Origin: Bacteroidales bacterium | Lineage (GTDB): Bacteria; Bacteroidota; Bacteroidia; Bacteroidales; WCHB1-69 | Assembly (NCBI GenBank): GCA_028683685.1 | Contig: JAQUHH010000084.1 | Coordinates: forward strand, 1-8,853 | Direction: 5' to 3' | Length of the DNA: 8,853 bases | Shown here: piece by piece, positions 1 through 7,418 of the stretch | How positions within the stretch are numbered: the first letter of the stretch is position 1 | Layout: the number at the start of each line of letters is the position of its first letter | Program-made: the position numbers and the translations under genes | The notes under the pieces: model-generated | Database searches by the model: none | The model's input: the letters and a program-made list of their open reading frames with translations, nothing else | What the model was told of the DNA's origin: nothing

Positions 1-117
1 TTGAAAAAGCTTGAAAAATATGGAAATTTCAATACCATATATATAAAAGATATTGAATTTGTAGAAAACAGAATAAAAAACGCTTCTAAGGTAAAGGTTT
101 TCGGAGAAGTATTTTAA
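1..117 (+). CDS. C-terminal fragment of an unidentified protein
   Basis: An open frame enters from the left edge and runs 38 codons to a TAA at 115-117. The peptide begins LKKLEKYGNFNTIY and ends KVKVFGEVF. Its mixed, charged composition with alternating hydrophobic residues looks like a folded C-terminus rather than random translation of AT-rich DNA. The TTG at base 1 is not a credible start; the gene most likely begins outside the window. No family can be named from so short a tail. No hairpin terminator follows within the next 100 bases. The stop overlaps, in a TTAA, the stop of a short minus-strand frame (114-209) that may be a relic. Confidence 0.55.
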   Translation: MKKLEKYGNFNTIYIKDIEFVENRIKNASKVKVFGEVF

Positions 118-252
118 CTCAATAAAATCCTATACAAACTTTCTAACAAACGTTCACTAATTATTTGTTCTACGGAATAATTCTGATACTTCTCTTGTAA
201 ATTATTAAATCAAACTCACAACAATGTTGATTCAATAAAAACACCAAAACAT

Positions 253-260
253 TAAATTTG
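253..260 (+). promoter_or_regulatory. Possible upstream Bacteroidota -7 box
   Basis: TAAATTTG matches the Bacteroidota -7 consensus TAnnTTTG. The same ten bases, TAAATTTGCA, recur at 314-323, nearer the lipoprotein start. The nearest upstream TTG (227-229) is 23 bases away, at the far edge of accepted spacing. It may be an alternative distal promoter or simply a duplicated stretch. Confidence 0.3.
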
Positions 261-295
261 CAATAGATAATTTGTTTTTTTTTAAAAAAAGATAA

Positions 296-321
296 TTTGA
301 AACAAAAAAGTTGTAAATTTG
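296..321 (+). promoter_or_regulatory. Candidate promoter of the lipoprotein gene
   Basis: TAAATTTG at 314-321 matches the Bacteroidota sigma-A -7 element TAnnTTTG and lies 41 bases before the ATG at 363. A TTTG at 296-299 is the only -33-like element nearby, but its spacing of 14 bases is shorter than the usual 17-23. Transcription would start near 328 and give an A-rich leader of about 35 nt without a Shine-Dalgarno sequence, which is normal for this phylum. Confidence 0.45.
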
Positions 322-362
322 CATTACAATAAAATAATTAATAACAATCAAAACAATTCATT

Positions 363-781
363 ATGAAAAAAGTAAAATTATTATTTGTAGTGCTGTTTTT
401 ATCTACTATTGCGTTAACTAGCTGTGGCAAGTATGAGAAGGTCCATCTATAAGTTTACGTTCTAAAACAGCACGTATTACTGGCGAATGGAAACTAGTTA
501 AACAACAATACAACGGAGTTGACCAAGCTTTAGATGCGGATGACAAAAGTATGGTCATGAATATTCAAAAAGATGGTACTTATGTCCTTACTTCTTCATA
601 CGGCAGTTTCAATGGAACTTGGGAATTTAGCAGTGACAAAACAAAATTTATCACTAATTTTGTTATTCTTGGTCAAACAATAACTAGTGAAGAAACAATC
701 CTTCGATTAACAAATAAAGAATTAATCCTCGAAGAAATTAAAGACGGCGATAAAACACGCACAGAATTTGAAAAGTTATAA
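363..781 (+). pseudogene. Lipocalin-like lipoprotein, frameshifted after the lipobox
   Basis: The ATG at 363 opens a lipoprotein signal peptide: MKKVK, a hydrophobic core, and a lipobox LTSC with Cys21 as the acylation site. This frame stops at 450-452 after only 29 codons. The rest of the protein continues in another frame from 437: the segment EGPSISLRSKTARITGEWKL leads into a beta-rich domain with GTWEFSSDKTKF and ends ...TRTEFEKL at the TAA 779-781. Joining Cys-Gly-Lys-Tyr-Glu to Glu-Gly-Pro restores about 139 residues. This matches the usual architecture of small Bacteroidota lipocalin-like lipoproteins: lipid anchor, short KYEEGP-type linker, and a GEWK-led barrel. A single lost base near 435-438 (GAGAAGGT where GAAGAAGGT would fit) explains the break. 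There is no homopolymer or slippery heptamer, so programmed frameshifting is unlikely. It could be a recent pseudogene or a sequencing error. An ATG at 551 gives a 76-aa frame, but that would lack both the signal and the start of the domain. Function unknown; the intact protein would sit in the outer or inner membrane facing the periplasm or exterior. Confidence 0.75.
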
Positions 782-799
782 TTTCTTTCTACGTCCAAT

Positions 800-833
800 A
801 AAAAAGCCATTGAAAAATCAATGGCTTTTTTTT
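800..833. terminator. Bidirectional Rho-independent terminator
   Basis: A perfect 13-bp stem (801-813 paired with 818-830) with an AAAA loop is followed by a T run at 826-833 and preceded by an A run at 800-805. The core is GCCATTGA/TCAATGGC. It lies 19 bases after the lipoprotein stop and about 25 bases beyond the stop of the convergent minus-strand operon, so it can end transcription from both sides. Confidence 0.9.
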
Positions 834-857
834 AATTCATCTCTTATCAATATGCCA

Positions 858-2138
858 TCAAGTCTCACCTTTTAGCAGCTTAGCACCAATGGCACACTGC
901 AAACAAAGTTTTTTGTCACAATATTTTTTCTTTAAAAGAATTAATGCTTGGCTTCTAAAAGCAGTGGCTGAAACAACGCCAATCTCTTTAAAAGCAATCG
1001 TAGTTGAATTGGATTCTCCTTTTATAGAATCAGCAAGGAAGAAAGTTTTGTTCATTAAGTCCCTATCATCATGAATTTTGCTATATAAAAACTGAAAAGG
1101 AATGACCGTATTAATAATTAACAAATCGATGCTACTGCTACCCAAAAGTTTTTTTCTAAAACTGGAAACTTTATCAAATTGATAATGATTGTCCCAATAG
1201 GGTGAAGTTTGTACACAAAACAAATCTCTTAAACCATCAATAGTATCCGTATCAATGCTGCACGAAAAGAGGGAATTTGAGTACGTCAACAGCCATGCAA
1301 ATTGAGCGATGCGAATGGTAGGGAAATTTCCAGGTCGCAAGCGAAGCCAATTCCACAAATGCTTTTCAAAAGGAACGAGTTGATATTTCTTTTGCAAAAA
1401 AGCATATTCCCTTTGTAATTTTTGTGGATAATCATCCTCAAAATCACCATCCAACATACCCGCTTGACCAAAAAGCAAGGCTTCTACTTGAAACAAACTG
1501 TCTTTATGCTTTTGCAACACTTTGTATGGCAGAGATTTAGCGAGCATCTCAAAAGCAAAACCATTAATTTTGAAACCAAAACTTTTAGCTAAAAACTCAT
1601 AAAATGAATCCTCCCAGCTGTTTAAATTTCGATCTAAACTGGCTTGAATCATTTCCGTTTTCTCTTCTAATTTTTCTATAAACAAGCGTTCCATCCACAT
1701 TTCCAAATGAATTCGGTCCACTTTATGAATCATAGAATGACATGGAATTTCAAAATCAGTATTTAAAAAATTCAAATATCGCTGGTATAAATCATCATTA
1801 ATTCGATCGCGTAGACACAGAACTGGGATATTTTTCAAAAAATCATCTTGTTCATTCTCTCCATCATAATCATACACTACATGAAGTATGACATTATGAT
1901 ATGCTGGATCGTTATGATGACCATGTTTATACCAGTCATTCGAATTTATATGAATTTCGACATTCCCAACCCACTGGAGACCATCAATTTCAACCCGTGC
2001 ATTTTGAAAATCTGGACCCGCATCATAATTGTGCCATCCAGACGATTTCAAACGAATTGATTGTCCCTGAACGCTCACTAAATCTTGAAAATCAAATAAT
2101 TGATATTTCCAAACATGATGCAAAAAATCCTCTCTCAT
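858..2138 (-). CDS. DUF2851 family protein
   Basis: This is a 426-residue member of the DUF2851 family, which is common in Bacteroidota and has no established function. The start is placed at ATG 2138-2136, giving MREDFLHHVWKYQLF, the usual N-terminus of the family. The frame stays open to an ATG at 2189, but those 17 extra codons lie inside the preceding dehydrogenase gene and are probably untranslated. Family-like blocks, numbered from this start, are GPDF (41-44), VEIH (60-63), DWYKHGHH (68-75), ILHVV (84-88) and RPGNFPTIR (268-276). The C-terminus carries a cysteine cluster, C407-x4-C412-x2-C415. The spacing of Asp43 and Glu61-x-His63 on predicted strands is reminiscent of PD-(D/E)xK nuclease folds; this is my inference. 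No signal peptide or membrane segment is seen, so it should be cytoplasmic. The gene follows the dehydrogenase stop by one base, with AAAAGAGAG upstream as a possible ribosome contact. It is the last gene of a tamB operon and ends before the shared terminator. Confidence 0.85.
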   Translation of the reverse strand: MREDFLHHVWKYQLFDFQDLVSVQGQSIRLKSSGWHNYDAGPDFQNARVEIDGLQWVGNVEIHINSNDWYKHGHHNDPAYHNVILHVVYDYDGENEQDDFLKNIPVLCLRDRINDDLYQRYLNFLNTDFEIPCHSMIHKVDRIHLEMWMERLFIEKLEEKTEMIQASLDRNLNSWEDSFYEFLAKSFGFKINGFAFEMLAKSLPYKVLQKHKDSLFQVEALLFGQAGMLDGDFEDDYPQKLQREYAFLQKKYQLVPFEKHLWNWLRLRPGNFPTIRIAQFAWLLTYSNSLFSCSIDTDTIDGLRDLFCVQTSPYWDNHYQFDKVSSFRKKLLGSSSIDLLIINTVIPFQFLYSKIHDDRDLMNKTFFLADSIKGESNSTTIAFKEIGVVSATAFRSQALILLKKKYCDKKLCLQCAIGAKLLKGET

Positions 2139-2139
2139 A

Positions 2140-2898
2140 TCACTCTCTTTTGTTCCAACAATAAGCAGATGCTTGTGAAGTTGGAACAATCATAAGATCA
2201 CTAATGTTCACATGAGGGGGTAAATTTGCAATAAAAAAAGCAGTTTCGGCGATATCTTCTGCGGTCAATGGTTGATACCCTTGGTAAACTTTGGATGCTC
2301 TCTCTTCATCTCCATGAAAACGGACCCTAGAAAATTCTGTTTCGGCAGCACCGGGAGCTATTTGAGAAACCTTAATACCATCTTGAAGCATATCAATGCG
2401 CATGGCTTTTGTTAAAGCATCCACAGCATGTTTGGTCGCACAATAAATATTTCCTTTGGGATAAACCTCTTTTCCAGCAATGGAACCGATATTAATAATA
2501 TGCCCTTTTTGGCGAGCAATCATTAATGGAGCGACTTTTCTGGTAATATAAAGCAATCCCTTAATATTGGTATCAATCATTTTTTCCCAATCATCAATAT
2601 CTCCTTCTTGAATGGGGCTTAAACCTGAAGCCAAACCAGCATTATTTACGAGTATGTCAATCTCTTTCCACTCTTTTGGAAGCGAATCAATCGCCGCATA
2701 AACAGCCTCTTTCTGACGAATATCAAAACACAAACTCTTCACTTCCGATTTTCCAAACGATAATATCTCTTTTTGCAGTTCATCCAATCTATTTTGTCTT
2801 CTTCCAGAGATTATTAACCTATTCCCTTGCTCTGCAAATTTAACAGCAATGGCTCTACCAATACCACTTGTGGCTCCTGTAATTAATACTGTTTTCAT
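2140..2898 (-). CDS. ydfG: YdfG-like short-chain dehydrogenase/reductase
   Basis: This is a 252-aa classical short-chain dehydrogenase of full length with an intact Rossmann fold. Visible motifs are the cofactor loop TGATSGIG (7-14), GRR (32-34), whose arginines suggest NADP(H), the structural NNAG (85-88), and the catalytic tetrad Asn111, Ser139, Tyr152 and Lys156 (YCATK). The segments IDILVNNAGLA, DDWEKMIDTN, HIINIGS, EFSRVRFHGD (188-197) and NLPPHVNI closely resemble E. coli YdfG. YdfG is an NADP-dependent 3-hydroxy acid dehydrogenase that acts on L-allo-threonine and serine and reduces malonic semialdehyde. The substrate here is an inference from that similarity. The protein should be cytoplasmic. 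Its ATG overlaps the tamB stop as ATGA, and its own TGA is one base from the DUF2851 start, so translation of all three genes is probably coupled. The functional link to envelope assembly is not obvious. Confidence 0.9.
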   Translation of the reverse strand: MKTVLITGATSGIGRAIAVKFAEQGNRLIISGRRQNRLDELQKEILSFGKSEVKSLCFDIRQKEAVYAAIDSLPKEWKEIDILVNNAGLASGLSPIQEGDIDDWEKMIDTNIKGLLYITRKVAPLMIARQKGHIINIGSIAGKEVYPKGNIYCATKHAVDALTKAMRIDMLQDGIKVSQIAPGAAETEFSRVRFHGDEERASKVYQGYQPLTAEDIAETAFFIANLPPHVNISDLMIVPTSQASAYCWNKRE

Positions 2899-5800
2899 TT
2901 CTCTTCTATTTTTTTCTTTTTATTTGTTTTTTTCTTTTTAGTACACCATTTAAACAAATCTCTAAATTTATTAAAATCCTTTCGATATACCAATGCAATT
3001 CCTTGCGTATAAGGAGCATTTAGATTTGTAAATTCATTATTGTTTTGCTGATTAAAGGCTTTCAAACGAATACGTCCATCTTTGGTCACTTTATATTCAA
3101 TTTTGACATCACCTACAATTTGGTTGGCGTTTTGCTGATACACATTCTGTCCTCCAACTCCCAAATTCCCATCGATAATAAGACGGTCATTAAAAAGTTC
3201 CGTTGACATATTAACCTGAATCTCTTCACTATACATATCATCTCCCTGACGATAATTTACACCAATATCCAAACCTTTGCTATATTGAGAAATCAAACTA
3301 CTCAACTGACTGGTAACCATATCTACAGAAGAAGAACCAAGACCTTCGCCCACCATATTACCATATTGAGTATTTTCATTTTCAAAGCGACCAAAAATCA
3401 GAAGAGAAAAGGTTTGACGAATCATACTTTGATCATTGGTCGTATCCAACAAATTATAAAACATTGATTTGGTATAATTATCTGCCGATGGCAATGATAT
3501 TCCAAAATTAACGGTTGGATTCATCAATTTTCCAGACAAATACAATTCGCTATTCACCGGAATTCTACGCGAAGAAGCTTGAGATGAAGTATTTGTAGAG
3601 TCGCTGCCCGTCAATGAAGCAATAGAAGCACGAGTCCGATAAACAGCTTTCAAATCAATATCTGCATCCGTAGGATCACCATTCCAGCGAATGGTTCCAC
3701 CATCTTCAATCAAGAATTTTTTATTAATAACATCTTTCAATGTCATCATATATTCCCCTTCAGTGACGGTATACACACCATACATATTAAATTCGCCAGC
3801 CGTATTGGCTTCCATACGTAACACTCCATTGCCCGAACCTCGAATGGTTCCTCCAGTAGACGGATCAAGAAAAATAGTAAATCGAGCATTTGGATTTACA
3901 TTAATTAAAAAATTCATTTGAACACCTGACGTCTCTGAATCTACTGTTTTTGGCACTTTCGACAAATCTTTATCGTCTACTGTAACAAAACGAATAAATG
4001 AATTTTCGGAAACCGATGTTGAATAAGAAATGGGAATAAACATTTCAGTATTTCGTTCTGAAGACACCTGAGCATTGATTACAATATTTTCTACGGGCCC
4101 TTTAATGGTGACCAATCCAGTACCAAAAACTCTTCCATAAAACAAATCACTTTGTGTTTGATTTGTATTTAAAGCCATTAAACTATTGGCTCGAACAGAT
4201 AAATCTATATAGAAATCTCTAAAATTCTCATGTGAAACATAACCATTTAAAACTCCTACATTATTTTCAATATCAAAAATCTCTACATTTTCAAATTTAA
4301 AACCATTTCTTTCTATAATCAAATTATGATTTATGGTATATTCTGTATTTAACTCTTTTAATCCCAAAGTGGTACGCATAAGTTTAAGATTTCCAACCAA
4401 TTCTGGTTTTTTTAAAGTTCCAACCACGTATAATTTTCCAGAAGCAAAACCATCAAGCTTATATAAAATCACACTCAAATATGGTTCAATGGTTTTTAAT
4501 CGAAAATTGACCAAATCGGCTGCAATATCCAAAGAATCAATAGAAGGATAATAATATCCCTGAACCGCTACGGGACGATTCTCGCCAACATTTCCTCGAT
4601 GAATCACCTCTCCATTAATAAATAAACCATTTTTTCGTGGATCCCAAACCGAAACAAAATCGGCATCTCCCAATCGCTGATTATTAAGTCCCAAGTTCTT
4701 AACATTCAAATTGGCAATAAAACTAATTCGGTTCAAGGCATCCACAATTTCTAATTTTCCATTTAACACACCATCTAAATCAAACTGACGAAGTGCCGTT
4801 AATGGATCGACTTCTGACAAGTCAATATTTTTCAATTCAATATTCAGCGTTTTTTCTGGATCTTTAGACACCGTGCCATTAATAAAAACATACTTATTTT
4901 TGCTATTAATCAGCAACTTACTAATTTGATATGAGTTTTCAGAAAAAACAAAAGAGTTACCATTTTCAATAACCCAAGTGGAATCATTTATTACAATATC
5001 TGATTCAAAAATATCTGCCTCAACAAAATCTTTATATAGACGCATTTCTCCTGAAATATCAGCATTGTTTTGCTGTTGATTGTTTGAGCCATTCCACCCT
5101 ATATGAAAAGCCAGTTTGTTTTGAATAACATCTCCCTCTATACTAATATTTTTCAGAAAGATATTTTCACTTTTACTTATATGAAAAACATCACTTTTTA
5201 AATCAATTTTAATTCTATCATTAAGCGTTTTTGTGTTTAATCGGACCTTGTCAAATTGCAATTGGGAAAATGCCACAAAATCAGTATTAAAATTAATATT
5301 TACAGTTTTATTTTTTGCATTCACAAAGCCCGAAATAGAGGACATATCAGAAATCGCAATACTTGGCATGAATAAATCAAAAATGGATGTTGGTTTTTTC
5401 AAAATAATATCAAAACTAAAATACCGATTTTCAATGGGCAAAGGAATCTCTTCCTTTTTCACCATTATTTTCTTCACGTTTACATCTTCTATAATTTCTT
5501 CTTCGGCATATATCGGGAAATAAGTACTCATCAAACTTTGAAAAATAGCTTCAAAGTCAGACAACAAAAATTTTCCAACAATATCCGCATCCATCCAATC
5601 CGATTTAATAAAAAAGCTTCTCATCCCAAGCACATCCATTCCCGAAGTCAGAACCAATTGATCCATATGATGCTGTTTTTTACGCTCAAAATAATTTAAA
5701 TCATTTATGTGAATAGTTCCAAAAAGATTATCAATATTATTGCCTTTTAAATCCACACGAACTTCTGTATTTAAATTTATATCAGGAGCTCTTTTTGTAA

Positions 5801-7406
5801 GATTTAATTTGGATAATTTCGCCGTAGAAACACTGGCATAAGCTGAAATAAACTCCTCTTTAGTTTTGAAACCCAAGCTTCCTTCAAGAGATAATTTCAA
5901 ATTGGGATCATCAACGTCTAGCTGAGCATTTATAATTTCATTTTCTAAATTTCCAAGCAAATTGATATTTGATAAAGAAGTTTTATCTTGAAGAAGAACC
6001 TTCTGAATAACAGCCTCATATTCAAGCTGTATAGTTTTAATTTTATTCCCTTTTCCTTTAAGTTCAGCGGTCATAGTTAAATCAGCTATTTGATTTAAAT
6101 CCTTTATAAACAATCCCGGATTAAAATTTTCAGTCGCCAATTTGCCCTGATATTCGTATTTATTATCTTTGGTTTTTAAATTAATATCCGTAATAATTGT
6201 TCCAGCAGCAGTTTGCAAATTAGCATTGATAACAAAATCGGAAATAAAACCGGTAAAAATTCCTTTTAGTTTTATGTTTTTTGCACTAAACAAATTTGAA
6301 GGAATGTTTATTTTTTCATTATTCGGCAAATTAAAATTCTGAATATCAGGAATAATGGTGGAAAAATTCTCTATATTAAAATCAATAAATGTTTCATTCA
6401 GATTGGGCAAACCATCAACGGTAGCCTTCGCAATAAGCTGAGTGTTATTTCCATATTTTACAATTAAATTCCGAACCAAGAGATGCTTTATTTTTCCTTT
6501 TATAAAAGCTGAAGCCACAAAAGAATTGGTAAATAAGTTTGTTCCAGGCATAAAAAAAGCAACATCTTGAGTGTTTATTTTGGAGGGTTTCAACTCAAAA
6601 TTCAAATTCATTTTATGAAAAAAATCAGAAAAATCATCTGGAGATTCATACCTCAATGCCAATTGAAAGTGAATGTCTGAATTAAATGTTTGAACATTTA
6701 CATCATTCAGAACCAGAGACTTATTCGTATAGAGCACATTTGCATTCATTTTGCGAATGTAAAAACCACTGGAGTCGAAAAGAGAAAAATTAGTTAGATT
6801 CAATGCAATGGTATCCTCTTGCATTCGAAAATCAGAAATGCTCACATTTAAATTTCGGACATTAATATTATTAAAATCCACACTATTTTCATCATCATTA
6901 ATCTTATCTTCAACGATATGTGACAAACGAGCACCTATAAGAGAAATTTCTCCAAAATTAAATTTCCAAGGACGAGATTCTGTATCGTCCGGACTTTTAA
7001 AATAATCAAGCAAAAACTGAAAATTGTATGTCGTGTCTCCAGCATATTTTCGGACATTTATTTCGGGAGAGATAACCGTTAATTTGCTAAAATCCAAACT
7101 TCTATTGCTCATTGAAACATTCGTCACAAAAGCATAAATATTTTCAACATAAAACATTTTTTCCGACTTTTCATCCTCCATTTCAACTTCATACAAAGAA
7201 ATATTTAGTAAAGGACTTATGCTAAGCCGACCCACAGAAACATGAACCCCCAATTCGCTTGAAAAATAGGCAGCAACACGTTGAGCTAAATATGTTTGTA
7301 CGAAAGAAAACTGAATAAAAACAAAACTTAAAATAATAAGGCTGATTATAGAAAGTAAACTCCATAACACGATTCGCTTGATTATTTTAATAATTTTGTG
7401 TTTCAA
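2895..7406 (-). CDS. tamB: TamB-like translocation and assembly module protein
   Basis: This is a 1503-residue AsmA/TamB-superfamily protein. A basic N-terminus (KHKIIKIIKR) is followed by one membrane anchor (about 12-33), then a periplasmic body of repeated beta-strand segments expected to form a long hydrophobic groove. The C-terminal DUF490/TamB domain covers roughly 1080-1480. It shows LFYGRVFGTG (1088-1097), a glycine-rich stretch ending in GSGNGVLRME, YTVTEGEY, TIRWNGDPTDADIDL (1238-1252), and a terminal ALVYRKDF strand (Y1474). TamB spans the periplasm and is implicated in outer-membrane protein insertion and in phospholipid transport between the membranes. It is longer than E. coli TamB (about 1260 aa) but of usual size for Bacteroidota. 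No TamA/BamA-type partner is visible here. The only plausible start is a TTG at 7406-7404: the frame closes at an upstream TAA (7436-7434) and no in-frame ATG lies between. The first in-frame ATG downstream falls after the anchor. The protein ends in a lysine tail. It is first in an operon with the dehydrogenase and DUF2851 genes and is divergent from tsaD. Confidence 0.93.
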   Translation of the reverse strand: MKHKIIKIIKRIVLWSLLSIISLIILSFVFIQFSFVQTYLAQRVAAYFSSELGVHVSVGRLSISPLLNISLYEVEMEDEKSEKMFYVENIYAFVTNVSMSNRSLDFSKLTVISPEINVRKYAGDTTYNFQFLLDYFKSPDDTESRPWKFNFGEISLIGARLSHIVEDKINDDENSVDFNNINVRNLNVSISDFRMQEDTIALNLTNFSLFDSSGFYIRKMNANVLYTNKSLVLNDVNVQTFNSDIHFQLALRYESPDDFSDFFHKMNLNFELKPSKINTQDVAFFMPGTNLFTNSFVASAFIKGKIKHLLVRNLIVKYGNNTQLIAKATVDGLPNLNETFIDFNIENFSTIIPDIQNFNLPNNEKINIPSNLFSAKNIKLKGIFTGFISDFVINANLQTAAGTIITDINLKTKDNKYEYQGKLATENFNPGLFIKDLNQIADLTMTAELKGKGNKIKTIQLEYEAVIQKVLLQDKTSLSNINLLGNLENEIINAQLDVDDPNLKLSLEGSLGFKTKEEFISAYASVSTAKLSKLNLTKRAPDINLNTEVRVDLKGNNIDNLFGTIHINDLNYFERKKQHHMDQLVLTSGMDVLGMRSFFIKSDWMDADIVGKFLLSDFEAIFQSLMSTYFPIYAEEEIIEDVNVKKIMVKKEEIPLPIENRYFSFDIILKKPTSIFDLFMPSIAISDMSSISGFVNAKNKTVNINFNTDFVAFSQLQFDKVRLNTKTLNDRIKIDLKSDVFHISKSENIFLKNISIEGDVIQNKLAFHIGWNGSNNQQQNNADISGEMRLYKDFVEADIFESDIVINDSTWVIENGNSFVFSENSYQISKLLINSKNKYVFINGTVSKDPEKTLNIELKNIDLSEVDPLTALRQFDLDGVLNGKLEIVDALNRISFIANLNVKNLGLNNQRLGDADFVSVWDPRKNGLFINGEVIHRGNVGENRPVAVQGYYYPSIDSLDIAADLVNFRLKTIEPYLSVILYKLDGFASGKLYVVGTLKKPELVGNLKLMRTTLGLKELNTEYTINHNLIIERNGFKFENVEIFDIENNVGVLNGYVSHENFRDFYIDLSVRANSLMALNTNQTQSDLFYGRVFGTGLVTIKGPVENIVINAQVSSERNTEMFIPISYSTSVSENSFIRFVTVDDKDLSKVPKTVDSETSGVQMNFLINVNPNARFTIFLDPSTGGTIRGSGNGVLRMEANTAGEFNMYGVYTVTEGEYMMTLKDVINKKFLIEDGGTIRWNGDPTDADIDLKAVYRTRASIASLTGSDSTNTSSQASSRRIPVNSELYLSGKLMNPTVNFGISLPSADNYTKSMFYNLLDTTNDQSMIRQTFSLLIFGRFENENTQYGNMVGEGLGSSSVDMVTSQLSSLISQYSKGLDIGVNYRQGDDMYSEEIQVNMSTELFNDRLIIDGNLGVGGQNVYQQNANQIVGDVKIEYKVTKDGRIRLKAFNQQNNNEFTNLNAPYTQGIALVYRKDFNKFRDLFKWCTKKKKTNKKKKIEEK
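7391..7398 (+). promoter_or_regulatory. Candidate tsaD -7 promoter box
   Basis: TAATTTTG fits the Bacteroidota -7 consensus TAnnTTTG. Transcription would begin near 7405, leaving a leader of about 14 nt before the tsaD ATG at 7419. A TTG at 7378-7380 is too close (10 bases) to be a standard -33 element, so support is only partial. The box lies inside the first codons of the divergent tamB gene. Confidence 0.3.
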
Positions 7407-7418
7407 AATTCTGTTTTT

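Noticed and set aside
145..169. AACAAA...TTTGTT inverted repeat as a terminator for the first gene
   Set aside because: Only six AT-rich pairs with a 13-base loop and no following T tract, too weak to terminate transcription.
434..443. Programmed -1 ribosomal frameshift as an explanation for the split lipoprotein
   Set aside because: The region reads TATGAGAAGGTC and contains no X-XXY-YYZ slippery heptamer; no strong downstream hairpin is apparent. A simple indel fits better.
889..2164. Plus-strand open frames at 889-1074, 1848-2060 and 1901-2164
   Set aside because: They lie antisense to the well-supported DUF2851 gene, have no recognisable domains, and are shadows of its codon usage.
2139..2189. 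Upstream in-frame ATG that would extend the DUF2851 protein by 17 residues (MFQLHKHL...)
   Set aside because: The added segment lies wholly inside the dehydrogenase coding sequence. The family normally begins at the MREDFLHHVW block, which has its own ATG one base after the preceding stop.
3285..7005. Several 60-96-codon plus-strand frames opposite tamB
   Set aside because: All are antisense to conserved TamB sequence and lack any start context or domain; they are shadow frames.
7398..7418. GTG start for tsaD giving a 347-aa protein
   Set aside because: The extra residues MFQNSVF are not part of the conserved TsaD N-terminus and the start would overlap tamB. The ATG at 7419 gives the standard length and sequence.
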